Translations under genes and position numbers: made by a program
Part shown: in pieces, positions 23,143 through 32,510 of the stretch
How the letters are laid out: each line of letters starts with the position of its first letter
Numbering within the stretch: the stretch's first letter is position 1
Assembly: GCA_034440635.1 (NCBI GenBank)
Contig: JAOTON010000977.1
Coordinates: 558,001-622,000, forward strand
Reading direction: 5' to 3'
DNA: 64,000 bases
From: Lepas anatifera
Lineage: Eukaryota > Arthropoda > Thecostraca > Lepadidae
Notes under the pieces: generated by a model
Seen by the model: only the letters and a program-made list of their open reading frames with translations
Database searches by the model: none
What the model was told of the DNA's origin: nothing

Positions 23143-24534
23143 ATTGGAAGAAAGAGGAAATAAGTTGAAGTCTAGGAAACTGGACAGATTCTGACGATGG
23201 GACATGGCCCTTTATAGATATTAACTTCATGGATAGATATCAATGCTGGATATTAGAAAAATAAAAAAACAAGAAGTGAACAACACCGAAGCATAAAAAT
23301 CAACACTGTGGCAAGCAAGGTAGGCACGAAGAAATAAATTCATAAGATTAAAGACATAATTAATGCGAAGCCGAAAAATCAAACATTTTCACCCAGCTAT
23401 CATTTTAGTCCACACGTTCAAAGTGTGATACTTAGTATTGTCCTTACGTCAAAATAGATCACAGCATGCAGATTAGACGTTTCAAGAGCTTTCGAATGAT
23501 GAATTCTTGTTTATTTTCATAAAGTCTCATTTTAGAAGAACAGAATCACCTTCCATGGATTTAAAAATGACTTCATAACTCCTTGGCCTGACCTGACCCG
23601 ATATCAATTGTTGTCATAGGTTGTAAAACTGATCACCCTAAAGGCTTGCAAAGCGACGCGCGTCTCATTCAAATCAGCTCAAAATCTAACGCATAAAACC
23701 GAGGGGGTCCGATCGGACCCCTCTCAGGCGGTGAAGGGCTAAAAGCCACCTCAATAATGTGGAAGTGTGGGTAATACATGAATGTCACCACCACCAGCTA
23801 AGCATCAAACGCCGAAAGCTGTCGACATAAACACGCGCATTGACGGGGATCTGAGCCATCTTCGCTTTGACGTGGAGGGACAGGTACCCACCCCCTCCCT
23901 CTATGATCTCGAGAATCCCGCTAGATATCGCAAAACGATAAGCGGCGTTGGATGGCCCATCCAAATCTCTAGAAAACTAGACATTACTAAACATTACTAA
24001 GCAATTTCCGGAATACCGGAATAAAATACCTTCTTTATTTGAAACATGTAAAAGCCAGAGTGCTCCTTTGACTGCGCAAATGTGTCCCTTTGAGCGATAA
24101 AAAGAATACTTTTTCTTTTTTGGCCCTCGGTGAAAAGTTATAAAAAATGCGCTGTCAGTCCAGAAAATCAACCATTGACGGCAAACACGCTTGCACAAAA
24201 CATCTGACACAGACATTCTACATTGCGTCATTCTGCACGTTCTGCAGAGTAGTGCTGATTCAAGGCCACACATGGGGCAGGATTTGACGCCGTGCCCCAC
24301 GCAGGTCATTCCAAGCTTATCCCCCTCAAACGCTATATGACTTCGTCAGTTGGTCCGTCGTCAAACATCAATCAAAACACACCTGTTTCACGGCAAAGCG
24401 GATAGTTCGTCCTTGAAGACTGCTGGTGTTGAAGGTACGGTCCACCAACGGCAGAAGTCGATCTCCTTGGAGTAGTTTTCCATCATGCTGGCGATGCTGG
24501 TTCCTTGGCCCGGCGCACACTTCGCTATAAAGTC
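5747..24534 (-). CDS. Ionotropic receptor (IR) family ligand-gated channel subunit, eight C-terminal exons, IR93a-like (subfamily tentative)
   Basis: Predicted chemosensory (or thermo-/hygrosensory) cation-channel subunit of the variant ionotropic glutamate receptor family, acting in the sensory-neuron membrane, usually with IR25a-type co-receptors (family knowledge). Exons in transcript order: 24534-24383, 22723-22538, 17787-17629, 11430-11247, 8344-8180, 7872-7747, 7000-6803, 6391-5747. They encode: a pre-S1 segment with a Trp-Trp motif and GRTIRFAVKQ; S1, with Arg of TSPRNNIVSF at the ligand-arginine position of iGluRs; EPFTVQVWLWI leading into TM1; the pore segment after KQGS; the TM helix with AFYTANLTAYMTF (IR form of SYTANLAAF); S2; then GIAKKW and a final membrane helix (VVYYIVIVAYAIAAVLLLVE). 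Splice phases agree at every junction except 7747/7000. Two single-base frame breaks interrupt it, near 24440 and 6001-6012. IR93a assignment rests on the KQGS...SSRMLFATWWIFIT pattern and is not certain. Confidence 0.9.
6803..7000 (-). CDS. IR exon: S2 ligand-binding lobe
   Basis: Only one frame is open (KPVSSGGSAGHVYIDEVVKL, later NNHTCGLFVVPLRDQYLRLA). The donor is CCATT|GTAAGT. The acceptor CAG before 7000 leaves one leading base, whereas the upstream exon ends with one base and needs two, so either a base is missing or a microexon lies between 7000 and 7747. Phase with the downstream exon is correct. Confidence 0.8.
7747..7872 (-). CDS. IR exon: S2 segment
   Basis: Flanked by TTACAG and GTAAGG. 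The single open frame reads DTIQMFVEDSPILMDLKRLG and then a Gly/Thr-rich end at HIIRKTSGG. It joins the upstream exon in correct phase (TCA G|GC). Confidence 0.8.
8057..8120. repeat. (GA)n microsatellite
   Basis: About 60 bases of nearly pure GA with a few CGA and AAA interruptions, inside an IR intron; CT-rich on the gene strand but about 60 bases upstream of the nearest exon in genomic terms and on its donor side. Confidence 0.95.
8180..8344 (-). CDS. IR exon: pore-lining helix with AFYTANLTAYMTF
   Basis: Acceptor TTTCCAG, donor CAG|GTATGT. Codes for DSSRMLFATWWIFITVITAF then YTANLTAYMTFSEL, the most conserved block of the receptor family, and ends in the start of S2 (SINDLGDTKLSWIAPSG). 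Phases match both neighbours. Confidence 0.93.
8663..8784. mobile_element. hAT-type MITE, short copy
   Basis: A 122-bp element of the same family as those at 26108 and 55939 (shared inner text near ATTTTCGGTTGGGGGTTGAG). Flanking 8-mers CCTAGCTG and CCTGGCTA agree at six of eight positions, fitting a decayed 8-bp target duplication. Confidence 0.5.
8973..10002 (+). mobile_element. T1 TTAA element, copy A (about 1.03 kb)
   Basis: Bounded by TTAA at both ends with GC-rich inverted ends (left TTAACCCTCGCCCCACCGG; right end reads GGTGCGCGGGTTAA). A 20-bp perfect palindrome, GGGGGCCATCGATGGCCCCC, lies at 8991-9010, and its near copy lies at the other end (about 9940-9960). No ORF of note, so it is non-autonomous. 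TTAA target with CCC-starting ends suggests the piggyBac superfamily; Kolobok-type elements also use TTAA. The interior is packed with AGGTCA/TGACCT. It sits in the IR intron between 8345 and 11246. Confidence 0.85.
10003..11246. other. IR intron, no further feature seen
   Basis: AT-rich intronic sequence between T1 copy A and the TM1 exon. I see no tandem repeat, RNA gene or exon-like segment with paired splice sites. Confidence 0.4.
11247..11430 (-). CDS. IR exon: TM1 and pore loop
   Basis: Acceptor TTTCTCTCAG, donor GCTG|GTGAGT. Codes for VWLWIAVSMVVMGPVMWAII (TM1), a short loop with Cys, then GACIWFVYGGLMKQGS and VHNPTA leading to the pore exon. VW directly after the preceding EPFTVQ is the standard S1-TM1 join. 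Phase 0 in, phase 1 out, matching both neighbours. Confidence 0.9.
11431..12645. other. IR intron, with a GC/CpG-rich patch at about 12040-12180
   Basis: No exon found. The patch at 12040-12180 is conspicuously GC- and CpG-rich (for example GGAGCCCGGCGCCCCGGGG), unlike the rest of the intron. It could be an unrecognised element end or an internal regulatory region. Confidence 0.35.
12646..17623. repeat. 36-bp minisatellite, about 138 units, in an IR intron
   Basis: About 5 kb of head-to-tail 36-bp units. A consensus unit combines CATCCCAGTCTTCTCA with CACACGTATACCCGG and a short remainder. Common variants are CTT to CCT, CGGCC to CTGTC, and GTC to GCC. Rare 38-base units (CTTCTCAAATGCGTATATAC...) occur near 14452, 15680, 17375 and 17522, and a 37-base unit near 15645, shifting the phase of otherwise unbroken frames. 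Thirty-six is divisible by three and the unit lacks stops in most frames, so ORFs of over 1000 codons appear on both strands; they are artefacts. The array starts about five bases inside the intron after the donor at 17628. Confidence 0.97.
17629..17787 (-). CDS. IR exon: second half of S1
   Basis: Acceptor GCGACAG, donor GTGCAG|GTGCGC. Reads EVDISGSFIAATSPRNNIVS through TYSQIGLLIRRPRPE to LLEPFTVQ. The Arg of TSPRNNIVSF aligns with the ligand alpha-carboxyl-binding Arg of iGluRs, which many IRs have lost. Phase 0 on both sides, 53 codons. The minisatellite begins immediately past its donor. Confidence 0.9.
17830..18690. other. IR intron, no feature seen
   Basis: AT-rich intronic sequence with no supported exon, RNA gene or repeat. 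Confidence 0.35.
18693..19376 (-). mobile_element. T1 TTAA element, divergent and internally shortened copy
   Basis: Starts TTAACCCGCCCCCACCGG, keeps GGTCCGGCGCCACCTT and a diverged interior (for example a Met-rich ATGATGG stretch near the right end), and ends GGGGGTTAA. About 684 bases against about 1030 for full copies. The terminal ATCGAT palindrome is lost, so this looks like the oldest copy. Confidence 0.65.
19377..20960. other. IR intron, no supported feature
   Basis: Contains short chance ORFs on both strands but no splice-bounded exon, tandem repeat or recognisable element. A G-rich patch near 19605-19640 resembles an element end, but I could not pair it. Confidence 0.35.
20965..21758 (+). 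mobile_element. T3 TTAA-type element, degraded copy
   Basis: The left end ATAACACACGCAGTGGAGAG and the right end CACTGAGCGTGTTTA are decayed forms of the ends at 60253 and 61156, with the terminal TTAA mutated on both sides. Interior text matches the 60253 copy (the GACGTCACCACKCGGTCTAC region near 21497), and TGACCT repeats are frequent near 21410-21480. Confidence 0.7.
21931..22215 (+). CDS. Small ORF on the strand opposite the IR gene, possible secreted peptide (weak)
   Basis: A 94-codon ORF, GC-rich at third positions unlike surrounding intron. Near its N-terminus it has a signal-like hydrophobic run (YVLLVAVGTVCLCEVSAA) followed by a Pro-rich segment (VPEPPVSTVAGPAQVL) and a polar end. 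I do not recognise it. It lies inside the IR intron 21759-22537 on the opposite strand and could be chance or a relic exon. No promoter or poly(A) signal was identified. Confidence 0.2.
   Translation: MTRAITQRRHKTTVLGRYVLLVAVGTVCLCEVSAAVPEPPVSTVAGPAQVLTGRAPAPYSALVRTVKTTISTAHQHQRTGCDRNLPKPIAHFTI
22538..22723 (-). CDS. IR exon: first half of S1
   Basis: Acceptor CTCGCGACAG, donor AAG|GTAAGA; 62 codons, phase 0 on both sides. Reads LPTEDYLNSRLDPDRWSFYL, then LSEMFGFSIQYVP, then ISGDWIGVMGQVIRK. This fits the standard IR S1 opening, where a W-x-F-Y helix and a DW-x-G-x-x-G motif precede the R/K-E-x-D-I segment in the next exon. Confidence 0.9.
22727..23140. repeat. GA/GTGA microsatellite forming the upstream flank of an IR acceptor
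   Basis: About 410 bases of GA, GAAA and GTGA repeats; on the gene strand this is an uninterrupted CT/CACT-rich tract that ends four bases before the exon acceptor CGCGACAG. Ser/Leu-rich ORFs here come from the repeat. Confidence 0.95.
23590..23745. mobile_element. Degraded TTAA-type element end with 18-bp palindrome
   Basis: A perfect palindrome GGGGTCCGATCGGACCCC lies at 23704-23721, followed by CGGTGAAGGGCTAAA, resembling a mutated TTAA end. CCTGACCTGACC near 23585 matches the interior style of T1 to T3. The other end was not found. Confidence 0.4.
23827..23985 (+). mobile_element. T2 TTAA-type element, end fragment
   Basis: ACACGCGCATTGACGGGG plus a following stretch (TCTGAGCCATCTTCGCTTTG) match the left end of the T2 copy at 58931. 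Homology stops after about 160 bases. Confidence 0.6.
24383..24534 (-). CDS. IR exon: segment just before S1, with one frame break
   Basis: Acceptor TTGTTTCAG, donor CAG|GTGTGT. The upstream half reads sensibly in one frame (DFIAKCAPGQGTSIASMMEN, then EIDFCRWWTV) and the downstream half in another (FNTSSLQGRTIRFAVKQ). The switch is near 24440. Adding one base there makes 51 whole codons with phase 0 at both ends, so a missing base is the simplest explanation. W-W-x-V then GRTIRFAV is the usual approach to S1 in IRs. Confidence 0.75.
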
Positions 24535-26099
24535 CTGAAACAACACAGACTGTGAGCAAACGCTACGAAAAGGCGTAAGAAAACTCGACGAAAAAGGCCA
24601 GGGGCACAGGCCTAGGAACTTCCAGAGTATTGAATGGGGGGGGGGCAGGGCATATTTTATAGGTATTCCTTTCCAGTCGAGGCCTTAGGGTTAAGTGCCG
24701 CCTAAGCAGGGGTGGAAAAACCCACCAACTCGCCAACTAGGGACAGCGACAGACCCTGAACATTGAAACCAAGAAGTGCCACAGAAAACATGTATACAAT
24801 ACCAGAACAATTCTGGCTGGCTGAATAAAATAAAAGCTCCCAGAGAAGTTCAAAGAAAAGAACTTGCCCTGACAGTGTAATCACCGTGATTAACCAGAAA
24901 AATACCTATCGCAAATTAGCTCCATCCCTTGAATTCAGGGGTGTGGCAAAAAGCAATTGATGAACACATATCTTAACAATTTTTATCCACGCTAATTATG
25001 CTACATAGGTCTGTCATTACCTTTCCCGTTCGTACTTACATAATTTCAACATCTACGACTAGCCTGGAAATAGCACAGATAATGAACTGTTGCTAGAACG
25101 CATGTGAATGGACACCAATTACATATTTAGTAGTTCCATCCCTCCCCTGCCTGTTAACCTACCACAGGGCAGCAGTGGACGGCAGCGACAGCGTCCGACA
25201 GTCACAACTTGTCGCTTGCATGGGTAACTACAGCTATTATAATAAGACAACACCAACTCGTGGCAACTGGTTACTTCGCTTCTCTGTCGGATGCGTTAAT
25301 TAATAAACATCAATGAATGAGCTGTCATCAGATGCAGTTCTGCATGCGACAGCTTTCAGTGTCAGACATTAGGTTGGCGACAGGTTTGAGGCTTTTTCCT
25401 CCCCTGCGCCTAAGTCGGCCTCCGATCCATCTTTGCCCCGGGGGAGGTCAAAAGCCCCTTCGGTCTCAGTGTCTATAGCAAACCAAGAAAACATTTACGA
25501 TGGTATACAGCCCAAAAAAACAATCTAAAAAGCTATATCGGTAACGTTTTTGCTGGGGTCAATACTGTGATCACGAAATGTCAAAGGACGTGGCAGGCTA
25601 GAGAATGTTCTTTTTCTGACTATGGAGCCTCGCTGGCCATATTTATGATGCTCCTCGCTACAGCAAGCTTGATATGTTTTGTGTAACTTGTATGAGAATG
25701 CAAAATAATACTGACATGGTAGTAGACATTGAAGATACTTCCCATGACTCCTAAAGAACAGTAAATCGTCAATGGAAGTTTGTAATCGATACAATTCTAC
25801 CATCACTTCGTCCAATCTCAGTAATTTCGGTATCACAGTGACCTGATGAAGCTCCAGCCTGCATCACTTTTCGTCCAGTATGATTGTGATGATTCGGTCT
25901 TGAACGCTCCTGGACCTGCTCCCAAAGCATCATCCTCTGAACAACAGGCATTTTAGCAAGAAGCATTGAATAAGTCTTATTTTTGGGCATACCTTGTCAC
26001 GCTCACAGCCGCCTAGCTGTTCCATTCACACTTCACATGTGAGGGGATGGTGCAAACACCCGAGCTTTTCAGAGTCAAAGAAAAACGGCGAAGCGCACG
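24535..26099. other. IR intron, no exon supported
   Basis: Includes two overlapping minus-strand ORFs (25990-25525) without splice-site support or recognisable content. No other feature seen. Confidence 0.35.
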
Positions 26100-26107
26100 C
26101 ATCCGTA

Positions 26108-26263
26108 CGGTGGTGGATCTAGAACTTCGGTTGGGGGGGGGCTAAGGGCTCTAGGCGCACCCGCCATTGCCTCGGATCAGCCTCCGGATTTAAATTTACT
26201 ATAGACACTCTGGAATTTCTGGGAGGGGGCTTGAGCCCCCTAGCCCTCTTGTATCCGCCACTG
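26108..26263. mobile_element. hAT-type MITE, 156 bp, with 8-bp target duplication
   Basis: Ends CGGTGGTGGATC...GTATCCGCCACTG are inverted repeats of the common hAT form CAGTGGCGGATC. Flanking 8-mers CATCCGTA (26100-26107) and CTTCCGTA (26264-26271) agree at seven of eight positions. No coding capacity. Confidence 0.85.
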
Positions 26264-27470
26264 CTTCCGTACTTGGCACAGCTTGTTCTTGATTCATTCC
26301 GTAGCTTTCTCTAGATTTAGGAGCTTTTCCATCAGGCTGCTAAACCAGGTTAAGTGACAAGCTCGGATTATTCGGAAAATTATTCAAATAATCAGCAATC
26401 CGGAAGGGTTTCAGTGATTGGCCCAATACTTGAATCAATAATAAGGTCATGAAATAAAGCAGTTTGTAGTAGTTGTTTATATCTCAATTACCTAGGGCCA
26501 GTTCAGGATTTTGCTTTCTAAACTGCGGGGAACGAAAAAAGTGAAAATTCATGATCGGGTAGAAGAAAAGATGCTTTGAACTTCGGGCACCCAGTGTTAA
26601 GATACTTCCAAGAATCAAGGTCACCTAAAACATGTGGCCATATAATCTGTGAGAGACAGTCTTTGGTCACCCAAGCAGGATTCAACGCTTCGGTCAATAA
26701 TTTTGAACGAAACATTAAAATGTTTTATCGACCCTACAGTGCTCAGCACTCTGTTATCGTAAGCTGATTTTTATGCATTATGATCGTGCCAGATCAGGAG
26801 CTGTGTGGAACGCACCATGGTGTTAGGAGGAAGCCATCATAGCAGCCCCTACTCTTTACCATCCCCCAATTTTTGAACATAGTTTCAACGCCCCTGCCTA
26901 AAAGACTCGGCATGTGTGGACACAAAGTGATCCGTTGTGGGATTGAGGCCTTGAAGCAGTATAACTCCGAGAAACGGGAAGTTCTTTTCACGATCCTAAT
27001 GAGAGCACGAATGCTGTTTTTGCCCGGATGTGCCAGATCTATACGTGGAGAAACTGTGTGGGTTCAGGCGTGAGGAAGCCCTCCGTATCTATCTGCCCAT
27101 GTGAAATGACGACATCACCGCCGGGGAGCGCGGACCAGATCCGCCACTGTCCCACTTTCAGTCCGGTGAAATCTAGTCCCGCAAGAGAAAAGTGCGTGAC
27201 AGACTAAACAGCCACAGAACATGGTTCAAACCGTTCAAACAAATATCAGATTGTAATCTTAGGCTAGAAGGATAGGGGTCATGGAACCTTTGATATTTCA
27301 GCTTGTAACAAGCAGCCCTATTGCGTTTCAGGGTAGAAAATAGCATTTCAGCCCCTTCCCGTATCTATCTAAATTTACCCAACACTATGCCTGTAATCCG
27401 GTTTTTTATAGAGGTGTACTAGAAGAGAGTCTATATCATGAAATTCTTTCTGGGTTTGTTTCCAGAGTAC

Positions 27471-28500
27471 TTAACCCGCGCCCCACCGGAGGTCCGGCGC
27501 CACCTTCGCCCCACCGGGGGCCATCGATGGCCCCTCTCTAACTCCGAAAATATGGGCGTTAGCGCAAATCTGCAAAGTGCAATAGAAAGCTCGCGTGAAT
27601 TCAGTAAGAAATTACTTCACATGTTTTAGTGCTCAGGTCAATGGTTTGACCTCCAGAGGTCAAATTAGGTCAAGATCGGCTATTTTCACTCAAATATGCA
27701 ATGATTAAGCAAACTGGGCATAACTCTTATGTCATTAGAGCTATTGAGGCCTGGTAAAGTACATTTGATAGGAAATTGCCAATACTTTTTCCGCTATGTG
27801 AAACGTAAAGACCTCCCGCCAGTGGTTTGACCTTCAGAGGTCACCTCGTGACCTAATATGACCTGAGGTCACGAAAGGTAAAAAGTGACCTTGCCGTATA
27901 TCAAATAAAATCCAGTGACAAGACAAACACGATGGTGTTTGTTTCACCGGTCTAGCTTAATTAAGTCAAACGTTATCGTCAAAATACTGTTTTTGACCTC
28001 TGGTGACCTTGGATGACCTTGGAAAAGTCAAAGGGCAAATATGACCCCTGGGATCCGTGAAAGGGTGTCCAAAAACGCTGTTCTGAGCAGTCTGAGTATT
28101 TACAATCATTTTTGTGGCTTTTATATCATGAAACAGCTTTTCCCCATGCTCTTCCAATGGGAGAGGTCGCCTCGTGACCTAACCTCAGGGCACGAAATCG
28201 AAAAATCCCGGATATACACCTTGTAGACCCTGGAGGGGTCATAAAGTGTAGGAACTTTCCAATCGATCGACTTTGAAATGTAGCTCTTACAGAGCTCTAA
28301 AGTTGAAGTGAGGTGACCTTGGTTGACCTCGTCTGGTGACCTGACCTTGGGTGACCCGGGGTAAAAAATTTCAGGGATGATGGGAAAATGATGCAGTGAG
28401 AGGTAGAGCCCTCAACCGCGGTGCTGCGCCTCGTCGTTTTTCTGCTATCCCGGAAAAAACCTTAGGGGGCCATCGATGGCCCCGGTGGGGCGAGGGTTAA
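27471..28500 (-). mobile_element. T1 TTAA element, copy B
   Basis: TTAACCCGCG at 27471 and GCGAGGGTTAA ending at 28500, with the ATCGAT palindrome near both ends and the TGACCT-rich interior. Orientation is opposite to the copy at 8973. It lies in the IR intron upstream of 24534. Confidence 0.9.
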
Positions 28501-28684
28501 CCATAATCTGCATCGTTTCCTCTTCTTGCTTCTTTCCCCAGGAGCAGTCAACGTGCCTATGGGCATGTTGCTAGATGACCTTTTGTGGCACACAACGCAG
28601 TGCCTCAGGCGATGACCAGAGTGAATTTCAAGCGTCGCATGCTTTTATCCTTTTCAAAAATCTTATCAAAGTTATTGCACGTTC

Positions 28685-28880
28685 AGTTTATGTGATCGAG
28701 GCCTCATTAAAGTCGTCACAGGATTTTTCTTCTAGACCCCGACCCCATCATCCGAACGAGCCATTCCCGCACCGACGGGTCAATTTGAGAACCAACGTTT
28801 AACGTCCCACAAAGTACAAGGATGGCCACCCGGCTCAGGTCACCTTCTCACCAGTCAGCTGCCAGCTGAACTACATCGGG
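28685..28880 (+). repeat. Dispersed repeat R6, copy 1
   Basis: AAAGTCGTCACAGGA, GACCCCGACCCC, TTTAACGTCCCACAAAG and GCTCAGGTCACCTTCTCACC recur in the same order at 34945-35108. Ends are undefined. SINE-like length, but no A or B box was seen. Confidence 0.55.
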
Positions 28881-29259
28881 TAAATGTTGAACACCGGAGC
28901 GCCTTAGTGGAATCTATCCTACGCTTTCATCAATGCACTGTCACTGCACTGTTTTCTTAGACGTGGGCTGGAGTCCAGCGCTCTTCCAACTAAGACACCT
29001 GGGTGGCTAATGACTAGTTAGGGGTGTGAATTTGTGAACATCATTTTGGGTGCCCAAAGTTGAGGAAAGAAAATTGCAATGAACCATATGAAAGTAGATA
29101 GCATAACGTATTCTTTGTTTAGCCATCGCACAGTGCTATTGAATCCTAAAAATGATGAACAATAACACTTAAACTGTATTTTAACGCTAACTCGATATTT
29201 CATCCCGAGTGCCCGGACAGTCCTAAAGAGAAGTTTACAGCCCTGCATGGTACGGCCTA

Positions 29260-30292
29260 TTAACCCGCGCCCCACCGGGGGTCCGGCGCCACCTTCGCCC
29301 CACCGGGGGCCATCGATGGCCCCCCTCTAACTCCGAAAATATGGGCGTTAGCGCAAATCTGCAAAGTGCAATAGAAAGCTCGCGTGAATTCAGTAAGAAA
29401 TTACTTCGCATGTTTTAGTGCTCAGGTCAATGGTTTGACCTCCAGAGGTCAAATTAGGTCAAGATCGGCTATTTTCACTCAAATATGCAATGATTAAGCA
29501 AACTGGGCATAACTCTTATGTCATTAGAGCTATTGAGGCCTGGTAAAGTACATTTGATAGCAAATTGCCAGTACTTTTTCCGCTATGTGGAACGTAAAGA
29601 CCTCCCGCCAGTGGTTTGACCGCCAGAGGTCACCTCGTGACCTAATATGACCTGAGGTCACGAAAGGTCAAAAAGTGACCTTGCTGTATATCAAATGAAA
29701 GCCAGTGACAAGACAAACACGATGGTGTTTGTTTCACCGCTCTAGCTCAATTAGGTCAAAAGTTATTGTCAAAATACTGTTTTTGACCTCTGGTGACCTT
29801 GGATGACCTTGGAAAAGTCAAAGGGCAAATATGACCCCTGGGATCCGTGAAAGGGTGTCCAAAAACGTTGTTCTGAGCAGTCTGAGTATTTGCAATCATT
29901 TTTGTGGCTTTTATATCATGAAATAGCTTTTCCCCATGCTTTTCCAATGGGAGAGGTCGCCTCGTGACCTGACCTCAGGGCACGAAATCGAAAAATCCCG
30001 GATATACACCTTGTAGACCCTGGAGGGGTCATGAAGTGTAGGAAGTTTCAAATCGATCGACTTTGAAATGTAGCTCTTACAGAGCTCTAAAGGTGAAGTG
30101 AGGTGACCTTGGTTGACCTCGTCTGGTGACCTGACCTTGGGTGACCTGGGGTAAAAAATTTCAGGGATGATGGGAAAATGATGCAGTGAGAGGTAGAGCC
30201 CTCAACCGCGGTGCTGCGCCTCGTCGTTTTTCTGCTATCCCGGAAAAACCTTAGGGGGGCCATCGATGGCCCCCCGGTGGGGCGAGGGTTAA
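29260..30292 (-). mobile_element. T1 TTAA element, copy C (best preserved)
   Basis: TTAA-bounded, 1033 bases, near-identical to copies B and D, with both terminal palindromes. By eye I count about 20 AGGTCA/TGACCT hexamers inside, where about 0.5 would be expected by chance. Clusters include three TGACCT at four-base spacing near 29785-29810. Confidence 0.92.
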
Positions 30293-31622
30293 TTAACGCT
30301 GCTTGATGTTTCATTATTGTCCTCTGAAATCCTCTTATCAAAATTCTAGTGCGCACTATTATTTCGGTCAGTACGGAAATTTTGGCCTGAAAAATCTACA
30401 TCTACCGACACAATATTTCTTTCGTAAGATTTGCCCTTTCAATGCTTGACACTACATGTGAATGTGAAGTCACCCACTGCCTCAATTCCACCAAATTACG
30501 TATAATGCGAATGCTGAGAGTTGAACGCCTTGATCTAACAACGGTACATACCTTTTCACAAATAATGATAATAACAAACAATAACTAACTAGGAACGGCG
30601 ACCTCACCCGGGAGATTAATTGGAGTATTATAGCATACAAACCTATATTTATAGGCCTAAAGATAGAAGGTGGGACATTCACGCTTAAACAGCCGTGCAG
30701 TGGCTTCTGGCTCCTGGAGACCGCGTGGGCGACATCGAAAGGATGTGGTAACTGATAGGGGAATGGCGATGCTAAAGGAATACAGTGATGTTCATGTCAT
30801 TAAAATATACATAGGGGATGGTTCAGGCCCTCTTGCGAAAATCTGAGAGCTTTTGGTACCAGGTGCTTTGTCAAAAATTACCCAAGACAAGGATTGAAAC
30901 ATGTGAGTCATAATTGTCCTTTAAAGAACAAGGCAATAATAGCTCATTCGTAATTTTTTACGTCATTTATCTTGGGTATTTTTGAAGGCCAGTAGGTATT
31001 TTCTGGAAAAAATGTCTGGCACCAAAAGCTCTCGGATTTTTGCAAGAGGGCCTGGACCATCCCCATACTTTCCCGTTAATTCCCTCGGGCATGTTGTGCT
31101 TTGCCTTGGACCCTCCTTGTTTACACAATCAGAGCTACTTATCTCTCCGCCTCAAATTGTCATTTTAGCATTTTAAGCTTCTAGTGTTGCATATGCATGA
31201 AATGTCAGATAGGCGTATATGTCACATACACCATTTGTGTTGTATTACAAATAAGTGTGTCTAACCCATATATATATACCCACGTGCACAGAATGTCTCC
31301 TTCACCAGACCCCCTCCCTCAGTCTGACACCAGGCACAACGACCACCATTTTCAACACCACCCATGTAGGCAGTAGAATCCGCCCACGACCCCTCCCCAC
31401 CGAGGCTTGAACTTGGCGTCAGCGGCGCCCAGCGTGACCTCTGTAACCTCTGTGCCCGCAGGCAATCGCGGCTGCCGGCGGATGGCGGCCGCTGATTGGT
31501 GGAGGCGCGTTCACTTGTATCGAGAGAAATTCAGCGGAAATATTTCCATGAAAATGATGAGCCTTAAACCATTAACCAGGAGATAGATCAACGTTATGTG
31601 TTTCAAACATTTCTAGCCATAC
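30293..31622. other. Putative IR intron, no exon; GC-rich patch at about 31395-31510
   Basis: Mostly AT-rich. The patch at 31395-31510 (GGCGGATGGCGGCCGCTGAT and flanks) is GC- and CpG-rich and could be regulatory, but nothing proves it. Confidence 0.3.
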
Positions 31623-31756
31623 CTTGCTCTCTATTGGCTTGATTATTTGCCACACCATACGAGGCTGCTCTTCGGTACAGGTGAGACGGCGGCAGTCAGC
31701 ACAGGCTAGCCGGCAGCCGAGTTCGCTGAAGTCGGGAGTGTCGCGATGGGTTTCTG
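31623..31756 (-). CDS. Candidate IR exon in the N-terminal region (Cys-rich)
   Basis: Bounded by CTCTACTCAG and AAG|GTATGG. One frame is open across it: ETHRDTPDFSELGCRLACAD, then a Cys-rich and polar stretch ending MVWQIIKPIESK. Other frames contain stops. It ends in phase 0, which fits the exon beginning at 24534, and starts needing two bases, which fits the exon ending at 38570. I do not recognise the sequence; membership in the IR gene is inferred from strand, order and phase. Confidence 0.45.
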
Positions 31757-31870
31757 CTGAGTAGAGAGGATTGGGGCCCAGTCCCAAGGTAACTGAGGGA
31801 AGGTGGAGAGAGGCGTGCATAAATCTAAAACTTTATCGTCGGACGAGTTATAGAGAGTGAGGACTGATAG

Positions 31871-32067
31871 CAAGGGCGCCGCCACGGAATTTTTACAGCG
31901 GGGGACGGACCTGGGAAATTGGGCTGGTACTGACCGGGGAAAAGGTGAATTTTGAGCATATTATGTACCTGACAGCATTAATGACAATGGATAAAAAATT
32001 TTGGAGGGGACGTCCCCCTGGTTGGCCAGCAGGAGGGGGACGCGTCCCCCCGCTTTTGGCGCCCATG
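31871..32067. mobile_element. hAT-like MITE, about 197 bp
   Basis: Ends CAAGGGCGCCGCC and TTTTGGCGCCCATG are inverted repeats. Flanks ACTGATAG and ACTAATTG agree at six of eight positions, fitting a decayed 8-bp duplication. GGGGACG repeats fill the interior. Confidence 0.55.
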
Positions 32068-32510
32068 ACTAATTGGGAGCGCTGCCGAAGTACAACCAGA
32101 TGATATACCAGAAGAGGGAAACACGTGCCGCTTTGCTCCGTGTTGGATGGTGAAAAGGCACACAATCTAATTCGGTATTCGAAACATCATCGATGTTTAT
32201 TGTTCATTATGTCTAAGGCCTTCCGTTGTTTGATAAAATATTAAGTTGTAGGTCAAATGCAAATAGCTTTATAAGGACTTAGCTTCACCTTTCGGTGGGG
32301 TGCCCAAACCACCATTGCGGAGTACCCAGCACATCATTGGGGTACCGAGGCACCCCCAAAGAGATAGAAATATACACCCCCGTGGCTACTCTGTCAGAAA
32401 TATAAATGTCTGCCATTCATTCTGCCATTCATATGGAGTCCTGTAAGAATGAAATTTGGAGGATTGGTGCGGGGGTATTTTTTTGCAGCTTTATACCATT
32501 CAGGTGGTTC

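Noticed and set aside
22526..23230. Ser/Leu/His-rich ORFs on the minus strand
   Set aside because: They translate the GA/GTGA microsatellite; only the last part is the real IR exon.
25525..25990. Two overlapping minus-strand ORFs as a gene in the IR intron
   Set aside because: No splice support, no recognised domain, composition like surrounding intron.
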